Below, in pieces: positions 11,340 to 22,997 of a stretch of 64,000 nucleotides of DNA (positions are counted from its first letter, which is position 1; each line of letters begins with the position of its first letter). The translations under genes were made by a program, and so were the position numbers. Origin of the DNA: Nipponacmea schrenckii (taxonomy: Eukaryota > Mollusca > Gastropoda > Lottiidae); assembly GCA_030562195.1 (NCBI GenBank), contig JAUJPP010000005.1, positions 23,237,106-23,301,105 on the forward strand, in the 5' to 3' direction. The notes beneath the pieces are model-generated. The model searched no databases. It saw only the letters and a list, made by a program, of their open reading frames with translations, and had not been told where the DNA came from.

Positions 11340-12122
11340 GATCCAAACAGTGGCGTAACCAGCGTGGGGAAGGGGCTAGAGAACATCCACTCCCCTATGG
11401 AACCCTTGCCCAAAATGAGATCAGTCGATGTGGAACAGATGGGTTTGATAACATAAACTATCATTAACTATTGTTTACATGATTGCTTGATTGTTTGCAT
11501 TAATTAAATAAATGACTTCCGTTACAATTTACATGTTGTCTTATAGAGCGCAAATTCACAAATTCAGGGGAAGTTCAACCAAAAACGTGGTTGCAGCTTA
11601 GGCCTACCGCATTTTTAGATCCTTATCAGGACGTCTTCAGTTCATTATTTCGTCATTGCAAAATCGGAATTGCAAATCCAGTATCATCGGCGTCTTTCGA
11701 ACGCAGCTTTTTTTGTTTAAAGCTGACAAAAACTTGTTTGAGGAATACAATGACAAACACTCGATCAACGGGTCTCGGAGTCTGTGCATATTGAGCGAGA
11801 ACTCCCGCGTCCATAGAACTAGATGATTTCCAGGTTCTCAGAACAGCACAAGAACGTGAGGATAAAGCTCTTTCAAGAAAACTAAAAAGCGATACACATA
11901 TGAAGTTATGACAAAAAAAGTAAGCACCAAATGGTTCAAGTTCAGTCATAATATTTTTTTTTTAAATTTCGGCTAATGATTGGGAAACATACATCCTCAG
12001 CCACTTCCCTGAATATGGTGCCTTAGATTGTCATAGGAGGACCCCATTTCTAGTAGCTGTCCCTTCTTGCCACCCCCCCCCCCCCCCAAACGAAAGAGTC
12101 TGGTTAAGCCACTGGATCCAAG
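11340..12122 (+). mobile_element. hAT transposon, internally deleted, with target duplication
   Basis: A 767-bp insertion (11348-12114) has 15-bp terminal inverted repeats, CAGTGGCGTAACCAG and CTGGTTAAGCCACTG (one mismatch). It is flanked by an 8-bp duplication, gatccaaa at 11340-11347 and gatccaag at 12115-12122. Terminal CAGTGGCG and an 8-bp duplication are hallmarks of the hAT superfamily. The homologous flank of TMA7 copy 3 (about 29455-29540) is the empty site: its sequence runs on across the insertion point. Inside lies the end of a transposase, described separately. Confidence 0.9.
11591..11880 (+). pseudogene. hAT transposase C-terminal dimerisation domain remnant
   Basis: The frame from 11591 reads PVSSASFERSFFCLKLTKT then LRNTMTNTRSTGLGV, which matches the hAT C-terminal dimerisation motif (typically 'LPVS.A..ERSFS.LKLIK..LRS.M...RL..L'). 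A frameshift near 11785 moves the continuation 'LCILSENSRVHRT' into another frame, where a stop follows. The N-terminal zinc finger and the catalytic parts are absent, so the copy cannot encode an active enzyme. Confidence 0.82.
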
Positions 12123-12404
12123 CAAAGAGAGAATTGTTTTCTGCTGAGCAATTGGAATCATCAAATCTTAACATTCAATAAATACATGTTCAATACTGCC
12201 TTAAAAAATCTTTATGAGCTGTTATGAGTCAAATATAGAGAATGCATTTGAATCAGATTTTATTGGATTTTGTAGTATAACTCTTGACTTGGTAATGCTA
12301 CAGACTTGCAAACTTCCTTTTTAGACTGTCATATAGAGTATTTCTGTTTAGTTGCAAAGCAACTTTGATGCTCCTTAAAAGGCAGTCTTTAAACTGCATT
12401 AATA

Positions 12405-12682
12405 AGTCACACATGCGCCGTTACATAAGAGTGGCGCATTTTAGCAAAATTTTATCTAATTTGCATGATTTTAGTGTCTATTAAAACCGGTTACTTTATT
12501 TAAAACTTGGAAAAACATTTTGATTTTCGAATTAAAATTTTTTTATTCCCGTTTGGAATTCCAAAAGTCTATAAAGAGTGACCTTGACCTTCAATGACCT
12601 TCAAATTTTCAATGTTGAATGTCCTTGACCTTACCTATCCAATATATTTGTTGACAAACTGTAATTTCCGGTTTTATAGGCA
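12405..12682 (+). repeat. Dispersed repeat, copy 2 (partner 424-668)
   Basis: Second copy of the repeat described at 424-668, with the same ordered motifs including repeated 'gaccttgacctt' or 'gaccttcaa' phrases and a terminal 'tataggcatgg'. Downstream pieces (13140-13215 and 13305-13385) also have partners near 7180-7300 and 1375-1450, so the original element may have been about 1 kb long. Confidence 0.55.
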
Positions 12683-14124
12683 TGGTGACATTTATGGAAA
12701 CTTTGGACGACTGTATCACATTCTCTAACATACACAAAGAGTTGAATTTTACAAATTATAAGTATAAATGCTCATTTGGTTGGTTCGAGTTTCAACGATA
12801 TATGACAATAATTCATAATTATACTTTTTTAAATTTTGGTTTTATTCTTCAAATGAAGTTCTAGCTCACTATGTATTTATTCCGAATCAGCATGGCTTTC
12901 AGAATCAAAATGTTCTCTATTCAACGATATGTGACATGGATGGGTTAAATTTAAGATTGTAAGAATGGCAGAATTAAACACAAATTTTAAATTTTGTCTG
13001 CTAAAATATAAGTTTTTTTTAAGATGATTCGCGGGTATTAAAAGATGGTTTTAAAACTTTTGATTTGGACTTTTCACACCGAGGTCGCCATACATTACAA
13101 ATTAATCTGATTATATAATTTTTAACCCTAAAACTTTATCTATTTTTTTTCAAAACTGTAACATATAAATTCGAAGTTATAAAGCCGTCTGAATTTTCTT
13201 CTTATCTTAATTAGAACTATGCTAGTGTATCGAAAGGAGTAACGTTATACACATTTTAGCATACAATACAAATTACTGTAGTCACATTTTACCTTTAATC
13301 CGGTCCAATTATAAGCATTTTTCTTTCCACTTTTTTCACAAATCTTGTTTATGCATATTGTGTTATATATTGATTTATAGATGATCTTTTGCCCCCCAAA
13401 AAATGAAATAAAATAATTATATGTACCGGGTAGCCTAAATATGTAATTGTCTCATAAGGCCATATTTGTCAATTTCCTTGGTTTTTTAACCTTCGAATCT
13501 GGTAATACAATCAAAGAATATAAGTTTCTCTATCACGATCAAATTATTTGAATAAATAATAATTGTTGTCTTAATTCTTTTGAGTTATCTCCCGTAATTC
13601 GATTAATTTTGAAATAAAGGTATATGAATGATAACAGTTTTTTGACTTTGAAATAGTTTGCCCCCCCCCCCCCAACCTAAAATTTGTTCCCGCGCCCCTG
13701 ACAAAACTTGCCTTTTAACTCAAAGCGGCTGAGAGGTAATAAAGTACGAAAGGACCTTAAGGCTATGCGGCAAAATGTCTAATACCAAGCAAAGTTGTGT
13801 ACTCAGCTCTATGTATGATTGTTTTGTAGGGTTTACAGTATGTGATACATTAGTAAAATATTTCTTTCTTTTCCGTCTTGTTCTGAAGGTTTCAGGAAAA
13901 CATTGAGCCATTATAAAGCACACCAAAACTAGGTCAAACTGCTAAATTAGTTAATCAACACCTTTAAAACAACTTCAGATATGCCAAGTAGATACATGTA
14001 AGTAAGAACATATTTTGGAAGTATTTTCAGGTATAATTTAATATTCTTTTGATCATGAAAATTTTCATTCCTCCCTTTTAAACAAAATAAAGATAAAATA
14101 CTTAATATTATGTTTTCATGTTTT
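12683..14124. other. Repeat-derived intergenic DNA
   Basis: No gene recognised. It contains a poly-C run near 13663 and patches similar to 7180-7300 and 1375-1450. Short ORFs show no recognisable motifs. Confidence 0.45.
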
Positions 14125-14955
14125 ATCCCCTGTCACCTTTTCATAACCATAAGATTATAATGAACCATATATTAGATATGTTGACCAGTTACAAATCATG
14201 AAAACTGCAAATTCGAGTGGATCTGTAAACATAGTCCACAATTTTAAATATCTTTATATTATGGTGTTATAATGGGGAAATAGGGGGAGAAGTAAAGCGT
14301 ATATAATATGTATATAACAAATATCTTGATTTATGTATTTTTTTGAGTAAGAACAATGATGATGAAATGATGACATATACATCTCTGAATATAGGCTATA
14401 TCATACAATAGAGTGAAAAATATCAAAAGGTATCTCGCATGACCCCTTCTTCACTTACCTGTGATCTAAGAAATAAATCCGGTCTTTTGTGTTCCAATCC
14501 AAATTTCTTTAATCTAAATTCATCTCTTATGCATAGACCAACCATTCTGGAACTAAGTTAAGTCAGATGAATAGTCTCGTTAAATACTCTAATCCATTAT
14601 AGATTTATTAACAAAGATCCAATGAAAAGACAATAAATTGGAAATGCTTACATTTCCAATTTTCTCCCTGAGTGCAATGTATTATTCCTTCCTCTTTATG
14701 TATCTTCATCTCACTACAAAAAATTCATCGTGAAACATTTTGTACTCGACGACAATTCATTTCAATTAGGTCTATTGATGTTAAATCTTGTCGTAAAGAC
14801 AAACATAATGTATTGGGTCGCCTGATTCGCATGTCTATTATCAAGTTGTCGGTAAAACTGTGAACCAGCAAGTTATATAATGAAGGGTGCATCGGATTGT
14901 AACGACTTAATAAGCAGTGTTATTCTCTATGTATTATAGGTAATATAATAATGAT
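14125..14955. repeat. Segmental duplication unit, copy A' (partner 7904-8790)
   Basis: Partner of 7904-8790. The stretch spanning the short exon (14459-14545) and about 60 bases beyond each side is identical or nearly so. Differences are concentrated further out: a ~25-bp deletion near 14648 and changes in the ends. Confidence 0.85.
14459..14545 (-). CDS. Duplicate first coding exon, divergent from TMA7 copy 2
   Basis: Identical at the protein level (29 residues, MVGLCIRDEFRLKKFGLEHK...) to the exon at 8237-8323. It has the same ATG context, the same upstream in-frame stop and the same CAG|GTAAGT donor. No downstream exon was found between 12.7 and 14.1 kb, so this copy may be a promoter-plus-first-exon fragment with no gene behind it. 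Confidence 0.35.
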
Positions 14956-15269
14956 TTGTATTGTCTGTAAATTCAATATCCACAGAGTTCACAATCTGAA
15001 TACAGTTGATTTAACGATTAAGAATGCCTGACGTCTTTTCACAATTACATAACAGATCACACTAGGAGCTTTAACAAATGTGGAAATATTTTGTCTTAGT
15101 CCGAAACTCACTGAAAAACTAGGCACCATCTTTTCAAATAAATCGAAATTAGGAGGATTCGAGATATGTAAATACGTTTAAAAAACCCGCAACTTTTGGT
15201 GCCTTATAGTTTTCTATCTGTTTGCCAATCAAAATAGCCATCAGGGGAATAGGAATAGAGTCAGAAAGT

Positions 15270-15345
15270 TTCGGTCTAGTTTTGTCTATGCTAATTGAAT
15301 AAATGGTGGTCGCGGGTTCAAATCTCGGCCATGGAAAATTATGGT
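15270..15345 (+). repeat. Possible tRNA-like (SINE) remnant
   Basis: Contains 'gtcgcgggttcaaatctcgg', which resembles the T arm and B box of a tRNA, preceded by 'tatgctaattga', like a serine tRNA anticodon arm. No A box was recognised. An overlapping 130-codon minus-strand ORF (15149-15541) is probably a by-product. Confidence 0.3.
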
Positions 15346-15561
15346 GGTTGAATAATTCATTTCTCTCATTCTTCATATTTTTTAATATCGTTAGAACGTT
15401 CAAAGTCTTGAGAATATTTTGGACAATGTGAAAATCTGATTTAACAACGAGGGTACTCCGTCTTTTATCGAAATGTTGAGGAAAGGCGTGGGGTACTTTG
15501 ATGCGCAGGGCACCAAATAAGAAAGATTTCAAAATCAGCATAAAAATGATATTAGTTTGGA

Positions 15562-15712
15562 GTTTGGACGAAATAGAACAACGAAGGAGTTACCTCCCAT
15601 ATCAATTATTCCCCTTTGTTATTCTCTTACAGAGAAGGCGCGAAATATTATCTGGGTATTTGACGATAATTTTATAAACACGCTAGACAACCTTTTAGCA
15701 GAATTCTATAAT
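15562..15712 (+). promoter_or_regulatory. TMA7 copy 2 promoter/5'UTR block
   Basis: Same conserved block as at 9420-9563 and 27749-27899, here directly abutting the start codon (ATG at 15714) with no extra leader sequence. This compact form may be the ancestral arrangement. A pyrimidine-rich 'ttattctcttacag' in the block could be a TCT-type initiator as used by translation genes. That is an inference. Confidence 0.6.
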
Positions 15713-15713
15713 C

Positions 15714-18700
15714 ATGTCTGGAAGAGAAGGTTGGTTTTATTTTTCTTGAATAAATGTAGAAATTTGGTCTACATCTATTAACCCATATGTTATCGGTCAA
15801 AGTTAGCTACTTACGGAATAACTTAAGTTGATATTTAAATCACTTAAAGGAATATATAACTATTGTTTAAACTATGCCTAACTATCTCATCCTATAATGT
15901 TGTTTCATGCTAGGCCAGTGCTTTCTTGGGAATCCTTATATAATCAGATAAATAAAAAAACTAAGTATTATCAAGAACTGTCAGGGGGATATCAGATTGT
16001 AAAGACAGAAAAGTTCAAACGGTAGCTTAGTCAAATATAACGTTTTCAACAATTTTCTGTCGCCTGCAAAGTTCTTATACTATTGATATAATATAAAATC
16101 CTTATTACACAAGTGGATAAGGTACTTACTTTCTGAAGAATATTAAATGAATAATAGCAGTAAAAAGAAGAGTGATAGACAATGTCATCCAATGGCGTTT
16201 TTCTTAGTCAAGGTTGGCTTTGCTACCCACGAAACACGGTGGCAAAATCCGGTAATCGTTTCTGTATCGCTAAATCCCATAATGGGGTCCAGTTTCTTTC
16301 AGCCAGGTAGCAAGCCATCAAAATCCATGTAGTCGGGGGTCTGAGTTTTTAAGACTACTAATGTGTATTATATTTTTTACAGGTGGTAAAAAGAAGCCTT
16401 TGAAGGCACCAAAGAAACAACAGTCAGAAATGGATGATGTAAGTTTTGAGCTATCTTCTCACAACCGTTATTTTTGGTTCTTAGTGTTCTTTTGAGTTCT
16501 TAGTTACCTTTAATATGCATGTATTTAAAGATGGGTTTCCTCATTAATAAGGGCCAAATTAAGCTTACTAATTGATTAATTGGGTTTCTAATTAATAATT
16601 CATGTATTCTCAAGTTCAAAAGACCAGGATCACGTCTGAGACCCAAGACAGTTCGACCTTTCATATACTAAGATGCCTCGGACCTAGACACCTCGGCCTC
16701 GGGTAATTTCACATCAACCACACGGTGTGAATTGATCAATCAACATTTTTTAATCACCTTTATAATCATGCCAAGCGTAATCAGGTATTGATTACGCTTA
16801 GCATTATTAAAGTGGTGATTAAAAATGTTGATTGATACATTCACACCTTGTGGTCGATGTGAAATAACCCGAGGCTGGGGTTTCAGGTCTGAGGCCGAGG
16901 TATCTTAGTATATGAAAGGCCGAGCTGTCTTGGGTCCGAGATGCTGTGTATTCCAAAAGACCTATGTGGACGTAGAAATGCTTGTCGAATCCATTTGACT
17001 CTGATCTGCTTTGAAACGCTAAATTTAGACTCAGTGTTTGTTCGCATGACCAAATGACGTCATATGAATGAAGGTGTATAAGAATTGATTTTGTATTTTA
17101 TTATAAGTGAGTTAAAACTTATTTAAATTAATTCGTAATGTTTTTACAAAGTGATATTTAAATGTTTTATTGCCTTTTGCTAGAGAAAATAAATGGAATA
17201 CCAAAATGCCATTGTTGGTGTGGAAAATATTAAGGAATGTGGGCAAGTACGCATGCGTGCATACTTCACAACCACAGCGTCCGGATATGTACCGAATTAA
17301 CAGAATGGATGATCAAAAAAAAGATCAACAACCTTTGAACGACATTTGAGACTTGACATACATACCTATTGCAGTACCCTACTGAGGGAAATACTTTCTA
17401 TTGATATTAGTATTACCGGTCCAATTATGGTATATATAATATGTATATATATGAAAATAAGGGAACCCTCTTTTAACTGAGCTAGATGCTGTTAATAACT
17501 GAATTACACTGGAGAAAACTATTTTTTTAACTTTCCATTGCATTGATGTTTGAACTGATTGTAAAGGAGTTTTAGGCGCTGGTTTCATATCTGAAATTAG
17601 TTTTTCTCCACAAGCTCTAGTTTTCATGCAGTTGGAGGTTTATGAAATTTTGAACTTACATAAATGTATATAAGTGATTTCATACACACATCATCACAGT
17701 TATACCAGGGTTATCATTTGAGAAGATCTAAGCAGGCATGTTTGATTCGAACCATCATTCATGATTATCAGTTTGTTGCTGAAAGACACTATTTAACTAG
17801 ATATCAGGACACAATTATATGGATAACAACTACTTTATTAAATAATTTGCTACGTTTCAACAAGGATGCTCCCGTCTTTATCAAGCAATGATACAAAATA
17901 ACAGAGAAGAGGGAATATATATATAGTACATGATGATAATTAACAGTTAACGGGTGAAGCCTTTCAAAGGGTGACGATATAAACGAAACCTAACTAATTA
18001 AGAAGAAAACTACTGATGAAAGTAAAACATTAGTTAGCTTAATTACACAAGACAGCTGATTAGGCATGACAATTAAGTGGAAGTCATTACATGATGTTAT
18101 TCTTTACGTTTTCTGAAACTGCAGACATTTGGGTAGGAGCTATGGATAGATGTTCTTGTATTCTTAGGTTTAGTGGTCTTCTTGTTTCTCCAATATATTC
18201 CTGTTCTTTCTATGAAATGCTTCCAGAAAAATATGACAAAGCAAATAATGGTGTACTTTGATCTAAAATCACATTTTTATTTTCCTTTGTGTTTTCTGTA
18301 ACATTATAATGATTTGTGGCTGTGGCTGCATTTTTCTATAATAGTGTTAGATTGAAATTGCATAAAATCTGTAGCTTGCTGTAGCTTTTAATTCAGCACA
18401 CTCAAATTGAATAAAATAAGTCTTTCCTTAAACTCAACAACGAGTGTTCCCCAGTGTTAGCTACAGAAGAACTGTATTTTTTTATATATTTGTTAATCAA
18501 AGTCGTTATAAAAAATAAAGGCAATGGGGAAACTTAAAAATCCAATTGTTAACCACATTGTTACACGCCCACATTATGATAGTAATTTTAAGATGAGACA
18601 CTAGTACATGTAATATGAAAGATTTTTAAAATGGATTAGAGTTGCTTTTTGAAAAGAATGTTGCTGCCAGTTCATAAAATGAGTATTACTCCTTATACTA

Positions 18701-19107
18701 ACATTAGTTAAAAACACTATTTATGTAACTGGTACATACTGCTCCTTGAAAAAAATCTGTTTTAGCAAAATTAAATGAAGATATAATGTAATTTCAACGA
18801 TTATGATTGGTTTCAGGATGAGAAAGCTTTCAAACAGAAGCAAAGAGAAGAACAGAAAGCATTAAAAGACATGGCAGCAAAGGCACAAAAAGGTCCCTTA
18901 GGTAAAGTTTTATTGGTGAAAAAAGTTTTTTATGACTAGAACTGAGGAACGATCAATTTAAAATTAATTTCTTTTAGATGGTATGTTATATTCTGTACAA
19001 AATAGAAAATTAGAATGAAAAGAAAATACATTGTTGTTTTTACTATGGGCAGTTTTTGTTTTTATTTTCCAGGTGGAAGTGGAATTAAAAAATCTGGTAA
19101 AAAGTGA
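15714..19107 (+). CDS. TMA7: TMA7 copy 2, canonical 63-residue form
   Basis: Translation machinery-associated protein 7. Exons are 15714-15729, 16383-16438, 18817-18901 and 19073-19107, with GT-AG introns. The 63-residue product begins MSGREGGKKKPLKAPKKQQ, continues through DDDEKAFKQKQREEQKALKD and ends KGPLGGSGIKKSGKK. Every position I associate with the family is present: SGREGGKKKPLK, the KAFKQKQ core, the GPL step and the terminal IKKSGKK. This is the most likely ancestral, fully functional copy. Intron 2 is unusually long (2.4 kb against ~0.27 kb in the other copies) because it has collected a fold-back element (16633-16945) and a Penelope-like remnant (17850-18250). A polyadenylation signal lies at 19182-19187. 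Confidence 0.93.
16615..16962. mobile_element. Fold-back (MITE-like) element in TMA7 copy 2 intron
   Basis: Two ~150-bp arms (16633-16783 and 16787-16942) are near-complementary around a centre at ~16785. The outer ends are 'gtctgagacccaagacag' and the complement of 'gctgtcttgggtccgag'. Matched inner blocks include 'tttcatatactaagat', 'cctcggcctc' and 'aatcaacattttt'. Imperfect ~11-bp direct repeats ('ttcaaaagacc' near 16615-16625 and 'tccaaaagacc' at 16952-16962) flank it and may be the target duplication. No coding capacity. The superfamily is undetermined. Confidence 0.8.
17850..18250 (-). pseudogene. Penelope-like element remnant with GIY-YIG motif
   Basis: On the minus strand a frame reads YIGETRRPLNLRIQEHLSI, the core of a GIY-YIG endonuclease as found at the C terminus of Penelope-like elements. 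It continues to a stop near 18090. Further on, at about 17855-17890, comes a 'gataaagacgggagcatccttg'-type segment followed by 'ttgaaacgtagc', a combination I associate with the 3' part of such elements. No reverse transcriptase part is visible. Different in sequence from the remnant at 5775-6060, so a separate lineage. Confidence 0.6.
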
Positions 19108-19187
19108 CGGAAAATAAAATTTAGACAAATGACATTTAACCTCATTCTTTTAAAATATGTTCCTTCATCTGGTTACTAAACAATAAA

Positions 19188-20190
19188 ACAGAAGTGTCTT
19201 GGAAATTATATTTGGAATATTTTTGCTTTTATTCTCAATAAAATACTTGAAGTCAAACATTTTATGATGTTAAAATTCTACCAAACAGATTATTCTACAA
19301 AACTATAATAGCACATATTATAGATGAACAGGATATGTAAGGCAATTGAAATCATCAAATCTTAACATTCCTTATTAAGTACAAAAACATGGAGCGTGAG
19401 ATGATTTAAACCCTTTTGGGTCTAGGCCAATTTACAGCGATAGAATCTGTGCTATACCAAGAAAGTGTTATCCCAATAACGAAAATATTGTTGTAACATG
19501 GAGCGTATTTATTAGGTATGTAATGTTGCCTTCAAAATTATTTATAAGCATTTAGTTTGAATTTGACAGGAACAGGATTTGGGAGATGAGATTTCGCCTT
19601 CACCATCTGATTATACTTTAACTATCTGTATAACTTTTAACAATGTGTACATCTTGAGAGTTCATTAGAAATAATTTTTTGAATGACTTTCAGATTTTAA
19701 TCAGATTTTAATGGATTTTGTATTATAACCCTTGCTTAAAGGGATAATAGGTTTTAGAATGAACATAAAATTTGAAAATTTTAATCTTAGCCAATAAGAG
19801 CTTTATTCATCAGTAAATATACCTGCTGCCATAAATAACAGAAAAATAAATAAATGTCCAAAAAAACTAAGTAATCCATAAAGATGCATTTGATTATTGA
19901 AAACACTTAATAAATTGATTAAGCGTTTTTCAAAAATGTCTTAGTTTTGTGAATTTTGCAGGGATTCCGTTACTTTATGACAAGTGATGAATGATTCAAA
20001 ACGTTTTGTAGTGATTATGGCTTCCTTATTCATCTTGAAAATATAATCACTCTTGGTTATTTCCAAAAAGAGATATAGATATAAAAATCTATATATTTGA
20101 TGAAAAACACATATAATCGCTACTTTTATCTTTTAGGGTGACAGCTATAGATATAAGAAGAATATAATCTGCAATGATAATAGTATTTAT
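19188..20190. other. 3' flank of TMA7 copy 2
   Basis: The first few hundred bases are similar to the 3' flanks of copies 1 and 3, and 'cagattttaatggattttgtattata' matches the region near 12255. No gene recognised in the remainder. Confidence 0.5.
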
Positions 20191-22361
20191 TTTTATACGC
20201 CCACATGAAATGGGGGGCGTATATTGTCGTCACCCACCTCCATCCGTCCGTCCGTCCGTCTGCAGTCCGTCCGTCCGTCCACAATTGCTCGTAAACACTC
20301 TACACGGTGTAATTCTTGACGGATTTAGATGAAACTTTATATGAGTGTTTATGATCACGCAAGGATGAACCCTATTGAAAATCAGCGAAATCGGAAAAAA
20401 ATTAGTATGAGTTCGTGCCCTTGTTCTTGAATGGCTCGTAAACACTCTACAACGTGCAATTCTTGACCGATTTTGATGAAACTTGGTGTGAGAGTATGTT
20501 ATAACTCAAGGATAAACCCTATCAAAAATCAACTAAAAATGGAAAAACATTTAGTATGAGTTATTGCCCTTGTTCTTGAAAACGCGTTCAATTTTAGCTT
20601 GTAAACACTCTTGAGAGAACAATTTTTAATGGATTTTAATGAAACTTGGCCTGAGTATTTGTTATCACCCAAGGATGATCCCTATTGAAAACCAGTCAAA
20701 TCGAAAAAAAATTAATATCAGTTATTGCCCTTGTTGTTGAAAACGTGTTCAATTTTTAGCTTGTAAACACTCTACAAAGCACAGTTATTGACCGATTTTG
20801 ACGAAACTTGCTGAAATTGTTTAATATCACCCAAGAATGAACCCTTTTGAAAATAGCACATATCGAAATATATTTAATAGGAATTATTGCCCTTGTTCTA
20901 TAAAATGTGTTGGATTTTTGCCTTGTAAACACTCTATAAGTCACAATTCTTGAGCGATTTTGACATAACTTGGCATGAGTATTTGTAATCACCTAAGAAT
21001 GAACCCTATTGAAATTCAGTTAAATCGAAAAATATTTAGTATCAGTTATTGCCCTTGTGTTTGAAAACGAGTTCAATTTTAGCTTGTAAACACCCTAGAA
21101 AGATCAATTCTTAATGGATTTTGATAAAACTTGGCTTGAGTATTTGTTTTTACCCTAGAATGAACCTTTTTGAAAATCAAATAAATCGAAATATATTTAG
21201 TGTCAGTTATTGCCCTTGTGTTTGAAAACGGGTTTAACTTTTTGGCTAATAAACACTCTAAAAGGTACAATTCATGACCAATGTTGACAAAACTCACTGA
21301 AATTGTTGGATATCGCAAGGGATGAGCCTAATTGAAAATTAAAGATATCAAAATATATCTAATATGAATTAGTGCCCTTGTTCTTTTAAACGCGTTCGAT
21401 TTTTGTCTCGTAAACACTCTACATGGCACAATTCTTGATGGATTTCGATGAAACTTGGTGTGAGAGTGTGTTATAACTCAAGGATAAACCCTATTGAAAA
21501 TCAGCGAAATCGAAAAAAAAATTAGTATGAGTTGCTGCCCTTGTTCTTGAAAACGCATTCAATTTTAGCTTGTAAACATACTAGAAAGAACTATTCTTAA
21601 TGGACTTTGATTCACTTTGGCTTGAGTATTTGTTTTTACCCAAGGATGAACCCTATTATAAATCAAATAAAAAGAAATATTTAGTGTCAGTTATAGCCCT
21701 TGTTCTTGAAAACGCGTTCAATTTTAGCTTGTAAACACTCTAGAAAGAACAATTTTTTATGGATTTTGATGTAACTTGGCTGTGTTATTTGTTGTCTCCC
21801 AAGGATGAACCCTATTGAAAATCGAAAAATATTAAGTACAAGTTATTGACCTTGTTTTTGAAAACGCGTTAACTCGTAAACACTCTAGAAAGAACAATTT
21901 TGAATGGATTTTGATGAAACTTGGCTTTAGTATTTGTTTTCTCACAAGGATAAACCCTATTGAAAATCAGATCAATCGAAAAATATTTAGTGTCAGTTAT
22001 TGCGCCTGTTTTCAAAAACGCTTTCAACTTTTGGCTTGTGAACAGTCTAAAAAGTCCTTTTTGACAAAACTCGCTGAAATTGTTTAATATCAACCAAGGA
22101 TGAGCCTTATTAAGAATTAAAAATATCAAAATATTATTAAGGGTGAACCCTATTGCAAATCATAAAAATACCGAAAAATATTTAATGAGTTGTTATTAGG
22201 TACAATTCTTGACAGTTTTTAATGAAACTAGAAACCCTAGAAAAAAATAGGTTGGAAGGTTGAATATTTCATTCCACTTATTGTAACCTTACTGAAAAGT
22301 TTTTATTTGAAATAAATGCTGCCAGTGGGCGTATATTACCTTGCCTGGCAAGCTATCTTTT
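20191..22361 (-). repeat. Hairpin-ended tandem-unit element, full-length copy (minus strand)
   Basis: A ~2.17-kb element. Its right end (at 20191) is the hairpin 'ttttatacgcccacat...' facing a GGGGGGCGTATA arm. Next comes a CCGT microsatellite (about 20245-20281), then about twelve degenerate ~160-bp units carrying 'gagtgtttacaagc', 'aacgcgttttcaagaacaag' and 'gggcaataac', and last the left end with the 'ccagtgggcgtatattacc' and 'gcctggcaagcta' motifs. It is near-identical over most of its length to the two copies at 46382-50614 in the opposite orientation. The architecture resembles non-autonomous rolling-circle (Helentron/HINE) or bivalve 'pearl' elements. No transposase is present. The many short ORFs here are repeat by-products. 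Confidence 0.85.
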
Positions 22362-22926
22362 CAATATGTAATAATAATCTATTTCGCAGGTCCACTTTAC
22401 AAAATTACTTTTATTTTACTTAGTATTAACACTACAAATATTGTAAACAAAACTTTAACTCTGTGCCAGTGCCTTTTATTGAACAGTTACTTGTTACTTT
22501 CAATCACCCTTATCTCACACTGACCATTTTTATTAGTATTTTTAACACACATCTCACTGGAATTAACTATAATGATTATACACCAATTAAAAGTTTGTAG
22601 ACTTATGTGTAAATTACTGATACTAAGCCTAGGCCATTCCATATGTCATTTTATTATTTGGCCCTATCTCACCTTGACACCTATAATCCCACTCAAAACC
22701 ATACACAGATCTCTGGGTAAACATAAAACCTGATGACAATAATTTCTCTTGGTGGCTGAAACCTAGAGTATTTTAGCAACGTTATGATCTGGATCTGTAA
22801 AAGTAATTAAGCGTAATATGATTTTTGGTGTTTTAAACTGTGAAATATCAGCTTATTGAGATGGTCATAAAGTTGTACATAATTAATTATAAATGACACT
22901 TAAAAAAGACCAAACGTTGCTCGTAG
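22362..22926. other. Intergenic DNA
   Basis: No gene, RNA or repeat recognised. Confidence 0.45.
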
Positions 22927-22997
22927 TGAGCAGATTCTACGACTTGTTATTGGACTGATATTGAGCAGATTCTACGACTTGTTATTGGACTGATATT
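22927..22997. repeat. 35-bp tandem duplication (two units)
   Basis: The unit containing 'gagcagattctacgacttgt' occurs twice head-to-tail with a 35-bp period and no differences. It abuts the decayed exon copy at 22995-23290. Confidence 0.85.

Noticed and set aside
15149..15541. 130-codon minus-strand ORF as a protein gene
   Set aside because: It overlaps a tRNA-like remnant whose reverse complement gives a typical spurious 'FEPATT' peptide. No splice context, no recognisable domain.
20245..20281. CCGT/GGAC tract as an independent microsatellite locus
   Set aside because: It always sits next to the right end of the hairpin-ended element, so it is part of that element.
20191..22361. CRISPR-like array because of regular repeats
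   Set aside because: Units are ~160 bp, degenerate and without unique spacers, in eukaryotic DNA with terminal hairpins.
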